Positions 15,570-23,645 of a DNA stretch of 41,825 nucleotides are shown in pieces. Both the position numbers and the translations under genes were made by a program. Origin of the DNA: an uncultured Lachnospiraceae bacterium (lineage in GTDB: Bacteria; Bacillota; Clostridia; Lachnospirales; Lachnospiraceae); the NCBI GenBank assembly GCA_947630005.1, contig CANRGB010000012.1:1-41825 (forward strand). Reading direction: 5' to 3'. The notes below the pieces were generated by a model that saw nothing but the letters and a program-made list of their open reading frames with translations, made no database searches and had not been told where the DNA came from. Each line of letters opens with the position of its first letter. The first letter of the stretch is position 1.

Positions 15570-16919
15570 TTAAAAGGGAAGTTTAAACTTACCTCTTTTA
15601 CCTGTTTTTCCTCCGAACATACCGGAGTACTGCTTCATCATTTTTCTGCTCTGTTCAAACTGCTTCACCAGACGGTTCACTTCCGACAGATCAACGCCGG
15701 CTCCCGCCGCGATCCTTTTCTTTCGCGAAGGATTCAGCAGATCCGGATTGGCGCGCTCCTCCGGCGTCATGGAAAGAATCATCGCCTCGATCTGACCCAT
15801 CTTCTTCTCGTCGATGGAATCCTCAATCTGCTTCATCTGTGAGCCGCCGAAACCGGGGATCATGCTCAGAATACTTGAGATGCCTCCCATATTCTTCATC
15901 TGGTTCATACTCTCAAGATAATCGTCAAACCCGAACTGAGCCTTGCGGAACTTCTGTTCCATGTCGCGGGCCTTTTCCTCATCGATCGCTTCCTGCGCCT
16001 TCTCAATGAGGGACATCACATCTCCCATGCCGAGAATCCGCGACGCCATGCGGTCCGGATAAAACGGTTCCAGATCCGAAAGCTTCTCGCCCATGCCCGC
16101 GTACAGGATCGGCCTGCCGCAGGTCGCCCGGATCGAAAGGGCCGCTCCGCCCCTCGTATCGCCGTCAAGCTTTGTGAGAATGACGCCGTCGATCCCGATC
16201 TTGTCCTGAAACATGGAAGCGACGTTCACCGCGTCCTGACCGGTCATCGCGTCCACGACGAGAACCGTCTGGTCCACTTTGACCTCGCGTTTGATATTCT
16301 GCAGCTCCTGCATCATATCCTCGTCCACATGAAGACGTCCGGCCGTATCAAGCAGAACCACATTCAGATTGTTCCTGCGCGCGTATTCCACCGCTTCGCG
16401 GGCGATCTTTACAGGATCCTCCCTGTCTCCCAGCGAAAAAACCTCGACTCCCTGCTTCTGCCCGTTGATCTCAAGCTGTCTGATGGCGGCGGGACGATAA
16501 ACGTCGCAGGCGGCCAGCAGAGGCTTTCTCCCTTTTGACTTCAGCCTGCCGGCAAGCTTCGCCGCTGTCGTCGTCTTACCGGCTCCCTGCAGACCCGCCA
16601 TCATGATTACCGTGACTTCTCTGCCGGGCTTCAAAGCAATCTCCGTCATCTCGGAACCCATCAGGCTGACCAGCTCGTCATGGACGATCTTGATGACCAT
16701 CTGGCCGGGATTCAGGCCGTTCATGACATCCTGTCCGACCGCCTTTTCCTGCACCGCTTTGATAAACTGTTTTACAACCTTAAAACTGACGTCGGCTTCA
16801 AGCAGCGCCAGCTTAACTTCCTTCAGGGCGGTCTTTACATCCGCCTCCGTCAGCCGTCCCTTGCTCCTCAGATTTTTAAAAACATTCTGAAGCTTCTCGG
16901 ATAAGCTCTCAAACGCCAT
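15570..16919 (-). CDS. ffh: Signal recognition particle protein Ffh (SRP54)
   Basis: Ffh binds 4.5S/SRP RNA and signal sequences and delivers ribosomes to FtsY at the membrane. The N domain (residues 1-90), the G domain with [18 protein letters not shown] (about 106-123), [18 protein letters not shown], and the Met-rich M domain ([29 protein letters not shown]) are in order. The 449-residue length is normal. AGAGGAG precedes the ATG, and the ylxM stop lies one base upstream, so the two are translationally close. Confidence 0.98.
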   Translation of the reverse strand: MAFESLSEKLQNVFKNLRSKGRLTEADVKTALKEVKLALLEADVSFKVVKQFIKAVQEKAVGQDVMNGLNPGQMVIKIVHDELVSLMGSEMTEIALKPGREVTVIMMAGLQGAGKTTTAAKLAGRLKSKGRKPLLAACDVYRPAAIRQLEINGQKQGVEVFSLGDREDPVKIAREAVEYARRNNLNVVLLDTAGRLHVDEDMMQELQNIKREVKVDQTVLVVDAMTGQDAVNVASMFQDKIGIDGVILTKLDGDTRGGAALSIRATCGRPILYAGMGEKLSDLEPFYPDRMASRILGMGDVMSLIEKAQEAIDEEKARDMEQKFRKAQFGFDDYLESMNQMKNMGGISSILSMIPGFGGSQMKQIEDSIDEKKMGQIEAMILSMTPEERANPDLLNPSRKKRIAAGAGVDLSEVNRLVKQFEQSRKMMKQYSGMFGGKTGKRGKFKLPF

Positions 16920-16920
16920 T

Positions 16921-17265
16921 TTATAACTCCTCTAAAATACTGTCTGCTATTTGGCACACGCTTTCCGCAAACACCGCGGGATCCGTCTCCTCTTCCCTGC
17001 GGGCCATGGCGCGGATCCGCTCGACTTTTCTCCTGATCCGCAGAAAACGCTCAACCAGATGCAGCTTGGACTCGTAGTCTTCAAGGATCTTATTGCACCG
17101 CTTGATCAGCTCATGGACACCCTGCCGGCTGATCCCAAGATCCTCCGCCGCCTCCGAATATGAAAGATCGTTCAGAACGACTTCCTCATACACGCTCCGC
17201 TGATGTTCCGTCAGCAGTTCCCCGTAAAAATCATACAGAAGCGTCCTCTGAAAAACCTGTTCCAT
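16921..17265 (-). CDS. ylxM: YlxM/SatD-family helix-turn-helix protein, SRP-associated
   Basis: This small 114-residue DNA-binding-like protein is encoded upstream of ffh in most Firmicutes and in streptococci influences SRP activity. The sequence LLYDFYGELLTEHQRSVYEE is the family signature and SYSEAAEDLGISRQGVHELI a sigma-70 region 4-like helix-turn-helix. The ATG at 17265 is chosen because GAGGTG lies six bases upstream and the family starts MEQ/MEK; the ORF track's earlier codons lie upstream of the promoter's expected start. The mRNA leader would be only about ten bases. Confidence 0.94.
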   Translation of the reverse strand: MEQVFQRTLLYDFYGELLTEHQRSVYEEVVLNDLSYSEAAEDLGISRQGVHELIKRCNKILEDYESKLHLVERFLRIRRKVERIRAMARREEETDPAVFAESVCQIADSILEEL

Positions 17266-17281
17266 GTGCATCACCTCGGGT

Positions 17282-17310
17282 ATCATAAACGAAAAAAAAC
17301 ATCTTGTCAA
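17282..17310 (-). promoter_or_regulatory. Strong sigma-A promoter of the ylxM-ffh-rpsP unit
   Basis: On the minus strand TTGACA, 17-base spacer, TATGAT, nearly consensus. The expected start (about 17275) falls within the ylxM Shine-Dalgarno, so the leader is extremely short. Confidence 0.8.
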
Positions 17311-17322
17311 GCATTTTTTATT

Positions 17323-17352
17323 GACAGAATTTCATTTTCCTGAAATTCTGTC
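17323..17352 (-). other. 12-bp perfect stem-loop between the HPr-like gene and the ylxM promoter
   Basis: GACAGAATTTCA (17323-17334) pairs perfectly with TGAAATTCTGTC (17341-17352) around a six-base loop. On the minus strand it is followed by an A-rich, not U-rich, stretch, so it is at best an atypical terminator of the HPr-like gene; it also lies only 12 bases upstream of the ylxM -35. Confidence 0.5.
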
Positions 17353-17359
17353 TCATTCC

Positions 17360-17635
17360 TCATACGGCAGGAATCTCATCTGTCAGATTCCTGATCACGC
17401 AGATCATCTTCGTCAGATCCTCTTCCTCGCGCTCGCCTTCACAGCACAGTTCGATCTCCTCTCCGCACCGGATTCCCGCGGAAAGGATATTAAGAAGGCT
17501 CTTCGCATTGATAATATAGCTGCCATAGAGGATCGTCACATGAGAAGAACAGCTTTCTGCCGCATTTGCCACATTCCGTGCCGGATATACATGCAGTCCG
17601 GCCGCATTGGTAATCATCAGTTTCCGGCTGGTCAT
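17360..17635 (-). CDS. HPr-like phosphocarrier protein with altered active site
   Basis: This 91-residue protein has the HPr fold pattern. The phosphorylatable His is in NAAGLHVYPARNVANAA, and the regulatory Ser region is AKSLLNILSAGIRCGEEI. Canonical HPr reads GLHARPA; here the active-site Arg17 is Tyr (HVYPA), so phosphotransfer from enzyme I could be impaired. A Ser46-like residue remains, so a regulatory, Crh-like role is possible. The ATG is preceded by GAGGTGGAGGTGA. The gene is alone, about 18.6 kb from the PTS EIIC gene, with its own promoter and an attenuator-like hairpin in the long leader. It could alternatively be a family member of unrelated function. Confidence 0.8.
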   Translation of the reverse strand: MTSRKLMITNAAGLHVYPARNVANAAESCSSHVTILYGSYIINAKSLLNILSAGIRCGEEIELCCEGEREEEDLTKMICVIRNLTDEIPAV

Positions 17636-17726
17636 TCACCTCCACCTCATTTCCGGGGTATGCATCCTTCTCTCCCCCGCATAATAACTGTCTCCGCGAC
17701 ACATGGCAAACACCGTTTCTCTTTGT

Positions 17727-17739
17727 GTATACAGTATAC
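17727..17739. promoter_or_regulatory. GTATAC palindrome upstream of the HPr-like gene
   Basis: GTATAC-A-GTATAC is a perfect 13-base palindrome, the type of site bound by dimeric repressors such as GntR-family proteins. It lies between the attenuator-like hairpin and the HPr-like start. The regulator is unknown. Confidence 0.4.
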
Positions 17740-17749
17740 GTAAAACGCC

Positions 17750-17777
17750 CCATAAAAACCCCACTTCTCAGTGGGTT
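17750..17777 (-). terminator. Attenuator-like hairpin in the leader of the HPr-like gene
   Basis: On the minus strand AACCCACT pairs with AGTGGGGTT (one bulged G) and is followed by TTTTTA. It lies about 55-80 bases after the predicted start of the upstream promoter and more than 110 bases before the HPr-like ATG, so it would either end a short RNA or attenuate the gene. Confidence 0.6.
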
Positions 17778-17836
17778 CTTCTTGTATTGACCGATACCAT
17801 TTTCCGAAATTGTGCTCATTTGTTTCGCTTGAAGAC

Positions 17837-17865
17837 AGTATACTATAAGAACCCCTATAATTCAA
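17837..17865 (-). promoter_or_regulatory. Sigma-A promoter upstream of the HPr-like gene
   Basis: On the minus strand TTGAAT, 17-base spacer, TATACT. The start is expected near 17830, giving a leader of almost 200 bases that holds the hairpin at 17750-17777 and the palindrome at 17727-17739. Confidence 0.65.
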
Positions 17866-17930
17866 CAATTTTACAGAAAATTCATAATTTTCCGTTTTGG
17901 GCCCTGAGGCAGAATGAGAAAACCTTTCCC

Positions 17931-18076
17931 GCGCGGCCCGCATGCTGCGCCAGCAGCTGATTTTCCTATGCGGACCTGCGCGCAAAAATCGAGCAGGAGG
18001 CGGCTTTTCCTTCTGCTCGCCTGCGCGGCCCGCATGCTGCGCCAGCAGCTGATTTCCTTATGCGGGCCTGCGCATA
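17931..18076. repeat. Dispersed two-hairpin repeat, copies A and B in tandem
   Basis: Copy A (17931-17983) and copy B (18023-18076) share GCGCGGCCCGCATGCTGCGC and CAGCAGCTGATTT, then TATGCGGRCCTGCGC. In each, GGCCCGCAT pairs with ATGCGGGCC (A has one mismatch), with an inner GCTG/CAGC hairpin. Between them a second hairpin, CGAGCAGGAGG with CCTTCTGCTCG, encloses CGGCTTTT. Related copies lie at 5938-6035, 29629-29694 and 41531-41640. The rest of the 494-base gap (17636-18129) holds the HPr leader and the CsoR terminator. Confidence 0.85.
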
Positions 18077-18082
18077 AACGAA

Positions 18083-18124
18083 GGGACCGCCGGAAAGCTC
18101 TCCCGATGCCTTTCCGACAGTCCC
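18083..18124 (-). terminator. Terminator after the CsoR-family gene
   Basis: On the minus strand GGGAC...CGGAAAG pairs with CTTTCCG...GTCCC (two-part stem) and TTCGTTT follows. It ends five bases before the CsoR-family stop codon and adjoins repeat copy B. Confidence 0.7.
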
Positions 18125-18129
18125 CTGAT

Positions 18130-18513
18130 CTACTTGATAAAACGGTCTATCGCCTTGTTCAGCTCCTCGATTGTTTTTCTGTCGCCGGATTCAACCGCGT
18201 CGACCAGACAGTGTTCGATATGATCCTGCAGGATCACCTTGCCGGTATTGTTGATCGCCGCCTTAACCGCCGAGAGCTGCACCAGAACCTCGCTGCAGTC
18301 GCGGCCTTCCTCCACCATCCGCTTGATGGACTGCAGATGGCCGATCACCCGCGACAGGCGGTTCAGTACCGCTTTCGTATGTTCATGCGAATGAGGATGC
18401 GTATGTGTGTGCCCCTGCTCGTTCGTGTGGGAATGCTGTATCACCGTACCGTCCGCAAGCACATGCGTGTGCGCGCTCCCGGCCGCCTCTGTCTCATAAT
18501 TCTCATTTTTCAC
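18130..18513 (-). CDS. csoR: CsoR/RcnR-family metal-sensing repressor with His-rich head
   Basis: This 127-residue protein belongs to the all-helical DUF156 family of metal-responsive repressors. The core (KAVLNRLSRVIGHLQSIKRM onward) carries the C-H-C ligand set of CsoR: Cys in GRDCSEVL and His and Cys in DHIEHC. Residues about 12-45 are His-rich (HSHTNEQGHTHTHPHSHEH), far beyond the core and similar in style to the His-rich protein at 767-1213. The CsoR ligand set points to Cu(I), while the His-rich head suits Ni(II), Zn(II) or Co(II); the metal is not settled. The start is GTG at 18513 with GGAGGA seven bases upstream. glgB ends 39 bases upstream, so it may be the last gene of a glgB-csoR unit. 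Confidence 0.88.
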   Translation of the reverse strand: MKNENYETEAAGSAHTHVLADGTVIQHSHTNEQGHTHTHPHSHEHTKAVLNRLSRVIGHLQSIKRMVEEGRDCSEVLVQLSAVKAAINNTGKVILQDHIEHCLVDAVESGDRKTIEELNKAIDRFIK

Positions 18514-18552
18514 TGTTCCATCCTCCGGTATTCCGTAAACTCAGGGCCGGTA

Positions 18553-21036
18553 TCATTCCTCCTCATTTTCGGGCTCTCCGCCGTGCTCCTTTGCTGTCTT
18601 TTTCGGTTCCCCCGCTCTTTTCCTGCCTCTTTGGACCACTCTTTCCAGCGTCTCCGCCACTTTCCTCCTGCCGCGCTTCCGGGGTTCTTCCGCCGCGGAA
18701 GAATTCTGCTCCTTTGGCTCTTCTTCCTGCTCCGTCTCCTTTTGCACTTCTTTTATCTCCGGCTTCTTTGGCGCTGCCTGCGAAGCAGCGTCCGCCGCGG
18801 TTTTCTTTTCGGATCCGTCCCCGGTTTTCTCCTCGGTTCTCGCGCAGGAAAAAACGGAAATTCCCATCGGCGGTATTTTGACTGTGATGGAATTTTCCCG
18901 GTCGTCGCACACCGCTTTCTTTGACGATTTGACCCGCGTATTCACATTGCCGCCGCCTCCGAACTCCACACTGTCGCTGTTGAATATTTCTTTATATTTC
19001 CCGCTGTACGGGACGCCGATCGGATGTTTTTCGTAGACAAGCGGCGAAAAGTTGCAGATAACAAGAAGATCCTCCTCCGCCTTCGTTCCTCTGCGCATAA
19101 AGACCAGAAGATTCTCATTCGCCGCCATGCTGTTGATCCATTCAAAACCGATCGGCTCGTAATCTCTGCTGTACAGAGCCGGATGGGAACGGTAAAGCTC
19201 CGCTAAAGCCTTCACATAGCGGTTCAGCTGTCTGTGCTCCTCGTACTGAAGCACATCCCACTCGAGCTGCGCCGCCTCGTTCCACTCGGAAAACTGGGCA
19301 AAGTCCTGACCCATAAACAAAAGCTTCTTGCCCGGATGCGTGATCATATAGCCGTAAGCTGCCCGCAGGTTCGCGAACTTCAGCCTGCGCTTGCCCGGCA
19401 TTTTCCCGATCATCGAGCTCTTTCCGTGCACAACCTCATCATGCGACAGCGTGAGGATAAAATTCTCGCTGTACGCGTAGATCATGCTGAACGTCAGCTC
19501 TCCGTGATGATACGAGCGGAAAATCGGATCCAGCTGCATATAGCCGAGGAAATCATTCATCCAGCCCATATTCCACTTAAAATCAAATCCAAGTCCGTCG
19601 TCTTCCACAGGAGCCGTGATCTTCGGCCACGCAGTCGATTCCTCGGCGATCAGAACCGCCCCGTCCTTATCCTTTTTAAAAATGGAATTCAGATGTTTCA
19701 AAAACTCTGCCGCCTCAAGATTCTCATGTCCGCCATACATGTTGGCGACCCACTCGCCGGCATTCTTCCCGTAATCAAGATAGAGCATGGAAGCGACCGC
19801 GTCCATCCGGATCCCGTCCGCGTGAAAAACATTTTTCCAATAGAGCGCATTGGCAATCAGGAAATTCCGGACCTCAGGACGCCCGTAATTGTAGATCAGC
19901 GTTCCCCAGTGCGGGTGCGACCCCTGGCGCGGATCAAGATGTTCGTACAGGCAGGTCCCGTCAAAAGCCGCAAGCCCGTGCGTATCGCGCGGAAAATGCG
20001 CCGGCGCCCAGTCCAGGATCACGCCGATCCCCTGTTCGTGCATGTAATTCATAAAATACATGAAGTCCTGCGGAGAACCGTAGCGTGAAGTCGGTGCGTA
20101 GTAGCCGGTGATCTGATATCCCCAGGAAGCATCAAGCGGATGCTCCATCACGGGCATCAGTTCAATATGCGTATACCCCATTTCCTTTACGTACTCCGCG
20201 ATCATCGGAGCCAGTTCACGGTAATTGTAGAAGGGACGGCCGTCGTCCGGCTTTTTCCAGGAGCCAAGATGCATCTCGTAGATCAGCATCGGGGATTCTT
20301 TGAAATTGATCGTCTTTCTCTTCTCCATCCAGTCCTGGTCCGTCCAGGAAAAGGAGCTCAGATCCGCAACCACCGACGCCGTATTCGGCCTAAGTTCGGC
20401 GCAGTTCGCGTAAGGGTCCGCCTTCAGGTAGGTCAGCCCTCCCTTTGCCTTGATCTCGAATTTATACAGGGCTCCGGCTTTGATTCCCGGAATGAACAGT
20501 TCATAGATCCCGGAATCCCAGAGCCTGCGCATCGGATACCGTCTTCCGTCCCACTGGTTAAAATCCCCGACTACGCTGACGCGCACCGCAAACGGAGCCC
20601 ATACGGCAAAGTGTACTCCCGGCACACCGGAGACTTCCATCGGGTGGGCTCCGAGCTTCCGGTAAATGTCATAGCAGATGCCGGCATTGAATTTTTTCGT
20701 ATCCTTTTGGGAGATCTGCGTCTCAAAACAGTACGGGTCATATTCCTCGCGCGTCACGCCGTTCTTATTTGTAATCTGCAGCGTGTAGACCGGGATCTCC
20801 TGCCCCGGAACAAGCGCCGCAAAATATCCGGCTTCATCCTCTTTCTCCATTGGATACTGCTCTTTACTCTCCAGGAGCCGGACCGAGACTTCTTCCGCGT
20901 CCGGAATAAATGCCTGGATTACTACGCCGTCATCCGTAAGATGCGCGCCCAGAAGCTTCTCCGGATGATCCTCCTCGGAATAAACAATCGCTTCAATACC
21001 TGCCCAGTCCATTAAATTATACAGCTTCTCATCCAT
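18553..21036 (-). CDS. glgB: 1,4-alpha-glucan branching enzyme with charged C-terminal tail
   Basis: GlgB makes alpha-1,6 branches in glycogen. Domains in order: an N-terminal module (residues 1-120), a CBM48 (HFAVWAPFAVRVSVVGDFNQW), the GH13 barrel with DGIRMDAVASMLY (nucleophile Asp), LIAEESTAWP (acid/base Glu) and LTLSHDEVVHGKSSM, then an all-beta C domain ending near GISVFSCART. After that comes an unusual tail of about 93 residues made mostly of Glu, Lys, Ala and Arg (KKTAADAASQAAPKKPEIKE). The 827-residue length exceeds the usual 630-750. No other glg genes are nearby. A probable promoter lies at 21183-21211. Confidence 0.95.
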   Translation of the reverse strand: MDEKLYNLMDWAGIEAIVYSEEDHPEKLLGAHLTDDGVVIQAFIPDAEEVSVRLLESKEQYPMEKEDEAGYFAALVPGQEIPVYTLQITNKNGVTREEYDPYCFETQISQKDTKKFNAGICYDIYRKLGAHPMEVSGVPGVHFAVWAPFAVRVSVVGDFNQWDGRRYPMRRLWDSGIYELFIPGIKAGALYKFEIKAKGGLTYLKADPYANCAELRPNTASVVADLSSFSWTDQDWMEKRKTINFKESPMLIYEMHLGSWKKPDDGRPFYNYRELAPMIAEYVKEMGYTHIELMPVMEHPLDASWGYQITGYYAPTSRYGSPQDFMYFMNYMHEQGIGVILDWAPAHFPRDTHGLAAFDGTCLYEHLDPRQGSHPHWGTLIYNYGRPEVRNFLIANALYWKNVFHADGIRMDAVASMLYLDYGKNAGEWVANMYGGHENLEAAEFLKHLNSIFKKDKDGAVLIAEESTAWPKITAPVEDDGLGFDFKWNMGWMNDFLGYMQLDPIFRSYHHGELTFSMIYAYSENFILTLSHDEVVHGKSSMIGKMPGKRRLKFANLRAAYGYMITHPGKKLLFMGQDFAQFSEWNEAAQLEWDVLQYEEHRQLNRYVKALAELYRSHPALYSRDYEPIGFEWINSMAANENLLVFMRRGTKAEEDLLVICNFSPLVYEKHPIGVPYSGKYKEIFNSDSVEFGGGGNVNTRVKSSKKAVCDDRENSITVKIPPMGISVFSCARTEEKTGDGSEKKTAADAASQAAPKKPEIKEVQKETEQEEEPKEQNSSAAEEPRKRGRRKVAETLERVVQRGRKRAGEPKKTAKEHGGEPENEEE

Positions 21037-21182
21037 ATGGCATCCCTCCCAGATTTCAGGTACCGCAGGCTGCGGCCGTTCCTGTCGTCCCCGCGCCTCT
21101 TTTGTACCGTCTCATGATCGCATGGCAGCATGATCTCTCCCGCCGCCCGCGGAGGCGGAAGACATCTCCTATCTGATATACC

Positions 21183-21211
21183 AGTTTACCATTTCAGCCA
21201 TCGAAAAACAA
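21183..21211 (-). promoter_or_regulatory. Probable promoter of glgB
   Basis: On the minus strand TTGTTT, 17-base spacer, TAAACT. The T-run of its -35 also follows a weak GGACT/AGTCC hairpin overlapping the DUF1015 stop, which may terminate the serC unit. The glgB leader would be about 140 bases, GC-rich, with no recognised motif. Confidence 0.5.
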
Positions 21212-21228
21212 GGACTTTGTAAATCAGA

Positions 21229-22467
21229 TCAGTCCGCAATACTGTGGATGAACAGTCCGCTGCGCAGCTTCGGCTCAAACCAGGTGGATTTGGGAGGCAT
21301 CAGAAGTCCCGCGTCGGACACCCGGAAAAGTTCTCCGATCGAGACAGGACAGACGGAAAATGCCGCGGCCCATCCCTCGTCCACTCTGCGCTCCAGCTCT
21401 ATCATCCCGCGTATCCCTCCGACAAAGTCAATCCGTTCATCGGTTTTGGGATCCCGGATTCCAAGCACCGGAGCAAGCAGTTCCCGCTGAAGCGCCGCCA
21501 CGTCAAGCCCCTCAACCGGGTCATCCATACGGTACGCTTCCTTCAGGACCAGCCGGTACCAGCATCCGCCGAGATACATGCCGAAGCTGCCCTTTGCCGC
21601 CGGTCTGACCGCGTTTTTTTCCTTCGATATCTCAAACTTTTCTCCTGCCAGCCTCAGAAATTCCTCCGCGGTGTGCCCGTTCAGGTCTTTTACGACACGG
21701 TTGTAATCCAGAATCATCAGCTCCTCGTCCGGGAACAGAACCGACAGGAAGCGGTTGAATTCTTCCTCCCCGGTATAATCCGGATGCTCTTTTCTCAGCA
21801 TCACGGCGACACGGACCGCGGAGGCCGCGCGGTGATGGCCGTCCGCTATATAGACATCCTGAATCTCAGCAAACACTTCCCGGATCCTGCCGATCCGGTC
21901 TGAATCCGCTATGATCCATCCTCTGTGGCGTATCCCGTCGGACGCCTCAAAATCAAACAGCGGCGCCGACTGCTTCACCTGCGCCGTCAGCTCCCGGATC
22001 ACCGGGTGAGCGCGGTAGGTGAGGAAAATCGGCCCCGTCTGTGCGCTGCATGCATTTACATGACGCACGCGGTCCTCCTCTTTTTCCGCGCGCGTATTCT
22101 CATGCTTTTTGATCCTGTTTTCCAGATAGTCGTCCACAGACGCGCAGGCTGCCAGCCCGGTCTGCGAACGTCCGTCCATCGTCAGCTCATAAAGATAATA
22201 GCAGGCGGTTTCCTCCTGCATGTAAACGCCATCCCTGAGCTGTCCCCAGAGCAGTTCTCCTGCCTTCCGGTAAACTTCCGGGGCATACATGTCATGCCCC
22301 GGCTCAAACTGCGTTTCCGGGCGGTCAATATTCAAAAAAGACAGTCGGTCTTTCGCCGCCTCCGCGGCCGCCTCCTCCCGATGATAAACGTCATAGGGGA
22401 GAGCGGCCACTCTCTGTACATATTCCGGCGTCGGGCGGATCGCCCGAAACGGTCTGATATCTGCCAT
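21229..22467 (-). CDS. DUF1015 family protein
   Basis: This 412-residue protein is of uncharacterised function. It begins DIRPFRAIRPTPEYVQRVAA, the family hallmark, and contains YIADGHHRAASAVRVAVML, a conserved His-rich turn typical of DUF1015. The family is frequently encoded with serA and serC in clostridia and has been linked to serine metabolism (some homologues have been proposed as serine kinases); that link is by context only here. It is the third gene of serC-serA-DUF1015, 18 bases after serA. There is no signal peptide and no membrane segment. Confidence 0.9.
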   Translation of the reverse strand: MADIRPFRAIRPTPEYVQRVAALPYDVYHREEAAAEAAKDRLSFLNIDRPETQFEPGHDMYAPEVYRKAGELLWGQLRDGVYMQEETACYYLYELTMDGRSQTGLAACASVDDYLENRIKKHENTRAEKEEDRVRHVNACSAQTGPIFLTYRAHPVIRELTAQVKQSAPLFDFEASDGIRHRGWIIADSDRIGRIREVFAEIQDVYIADGHHRAASAVRVAVMLRKEHPDYTGEEEFNRFLSVLFPDEELMILDYNRVVKDLNGHTAEEFLRLAGEKFEISKEKNAVRPAAKGSFGMYLGGCWYRLVLKEAYRMDDPVEGLDVAALQRELLAPVLGIRDPKTDERIDFVGGIRGMIELERRVDEGWAAAFSVCPVSIGELFRVSDAGLLMPPKSTWFEPKLRSGLFIHSIAD

Positions 22468-22485
22468 ATCTTCCTCGCTTTGTCT

Positions 22486-23643
22486 CTATTTTATAACACG
22501 GACTTTGATCACGCCCGGCACCGCGCGAAGTTTTTTTACAACCTCCGGCGGCACGGTGTCATCAAGATCAAACAGCGTATAAGCGTATTCGCCTTTGCTC
22601 GTGTTGCTCATGTTCACGATATTCGTATCCTCGAGAAGAGCCGTGAAACGGCTGATCATCTTGCGGATATTCAGATGATAAACCGCAAGGCGCGCCGTGG
22701 TCTGGCATTTTCCGAGATCACAGTTCGGATAATTCACGGAATTGACGATATTTCCGTTTTCAAGGAAATTCTTCAGTTCATTGACTGCCATCACCGCGCA
22801 GTTGTCTTCTGCCTCGGAAGTGGACGCTCCGAGATGCGGCGTGACAATAATCCCTTTCTTTCCAACTGTCAGCGGATTGGGGAAATCACTGACATAGCGG
22901 TGTACTTTTCCCGCCTCTACCGCCGCAAGCACAGCCTCCTCATCCACCAGCAGATCCCTGGCGAAATTCAGGATCACCACGCCGTTTTTCATTTTCGCGA
23001 GGGCATCCGCGTTGATCATCTTCCGCGTCGCGTCCATCAGCGGCACATGGATCGTGATATAATCACAGGTGCGGTAGATCTCATCCACATCGTTGATATG
23101 GTGGATCGCGCGCGACAGACTCCAGGCGGCGTCAACCGAAATGTACGGATCGTACCCGTAGACGTCCATTCCAAAACCGATCGCTGTATTTGCCACCTGC
23201 ACGCCGATTGCTCCGAGACCTATAATGCCGAGTTTCTTCCCCATCAGCTCATGTCCCGCGTATTTCTTTTTCTCCGCCTCTGCTTCCTTGGCAATATTTT
23301 CGTTTCCGGCCTGGCTCATTGTCCAGTTGGCTCCCCCTATGATATCGCGGGCCGCAAACAGCATTCCCGCGAATACCAGCTCCTTAACGCCGTTCGCGTT
23401 GGCTCCCGGCGTGTTAAACACGACGATCCCCTGCTCCGCGCAGCGCTCAAGCGGAATATTATTGACGCCTGCTCCGGCACGGGCGATCGCGTGCAGCGTC
23501 TCCGGAAATTCCATCTCATGCATGACGGCGCTGCGCACCAGAACCACATCCGCCTCATCCATGGATTCAACCTTGCTGTAATCTTCTGAAAATCCACGGA
23601 GACCAACCTCCGAGATCTGATTCAGACACATATATCGATACAT
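22486..23643 (-). CDS. serA: D-3-phosphoglycerate dehydrogenase
   Basis: SerA oxidises 3-phosphoglycerate to 3-phosphohydroxypyruvate, the first step of serine synthesis. The NAD-binding motif LGIIGLGAIGVQVAN (about 142-156) and the catalytic region VTPHLGASTSEAEDN with the active-site His are clear; the C-terminal 70-80 residues form an ACT domain (YTLFDLDDTVPPEV), the usual serine-feedback site. The 385-residue length fits the short form with one ACT domain. It starts two bases after the serC stop, so the two are coupled. Confidence 0.96.
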   Translation of the reverse strand: MYRYMCLNQISEVGLRGFSEDYSKVESMDEADVVLVRSAVMHEMEFPETLHAIARAGAGVNNIPLERCAEQGIVVFNTPGANANGVKELVFAGMLFAARDIIGGANWTMSQAGNENIAKEAEAEKKKYAGHELMGKKLGIIGLGAIGVQVANTAIGFGMDVYGYDPYISVDAAWSLSRAIHHINDVDEIYRTCDYITIHVPLMDATRKMINADALAKMKNGVVILNFARDLLVDEEAVLAAVEAGKVHRYVSDFPNPLTVGKKGIIVTPHLGASTSEAEDNCAVMAVNELKNFLENGNIVNSVNYPNCDLGKCQTTARLAVYHLNIRKMISRFTALLEDTNIVNMSNTSKGEYAYTLFDLDDTVPPEVVKKLRAVPGVIKVRVIK

Positions 23644-23645
23644 TT

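Noticed and set aside
17490-17819. 109-codon minus-strand ORF overlapping the HPr-like gene and its leader
   Set aside because: It starts without a Shine-Dalgarno, runs through the attenuator-like hairpin and palindrome, and overlaps the recognised HPr-like frame; no family resemblance was seen.
17647-17985. 112-codon minus-strand ORF (MRAGPHRKISCW...)
   Set aside because: Its N-terminal part is simply the translation of repeat copy A, and the same peptide pattern recurs from the other copies.
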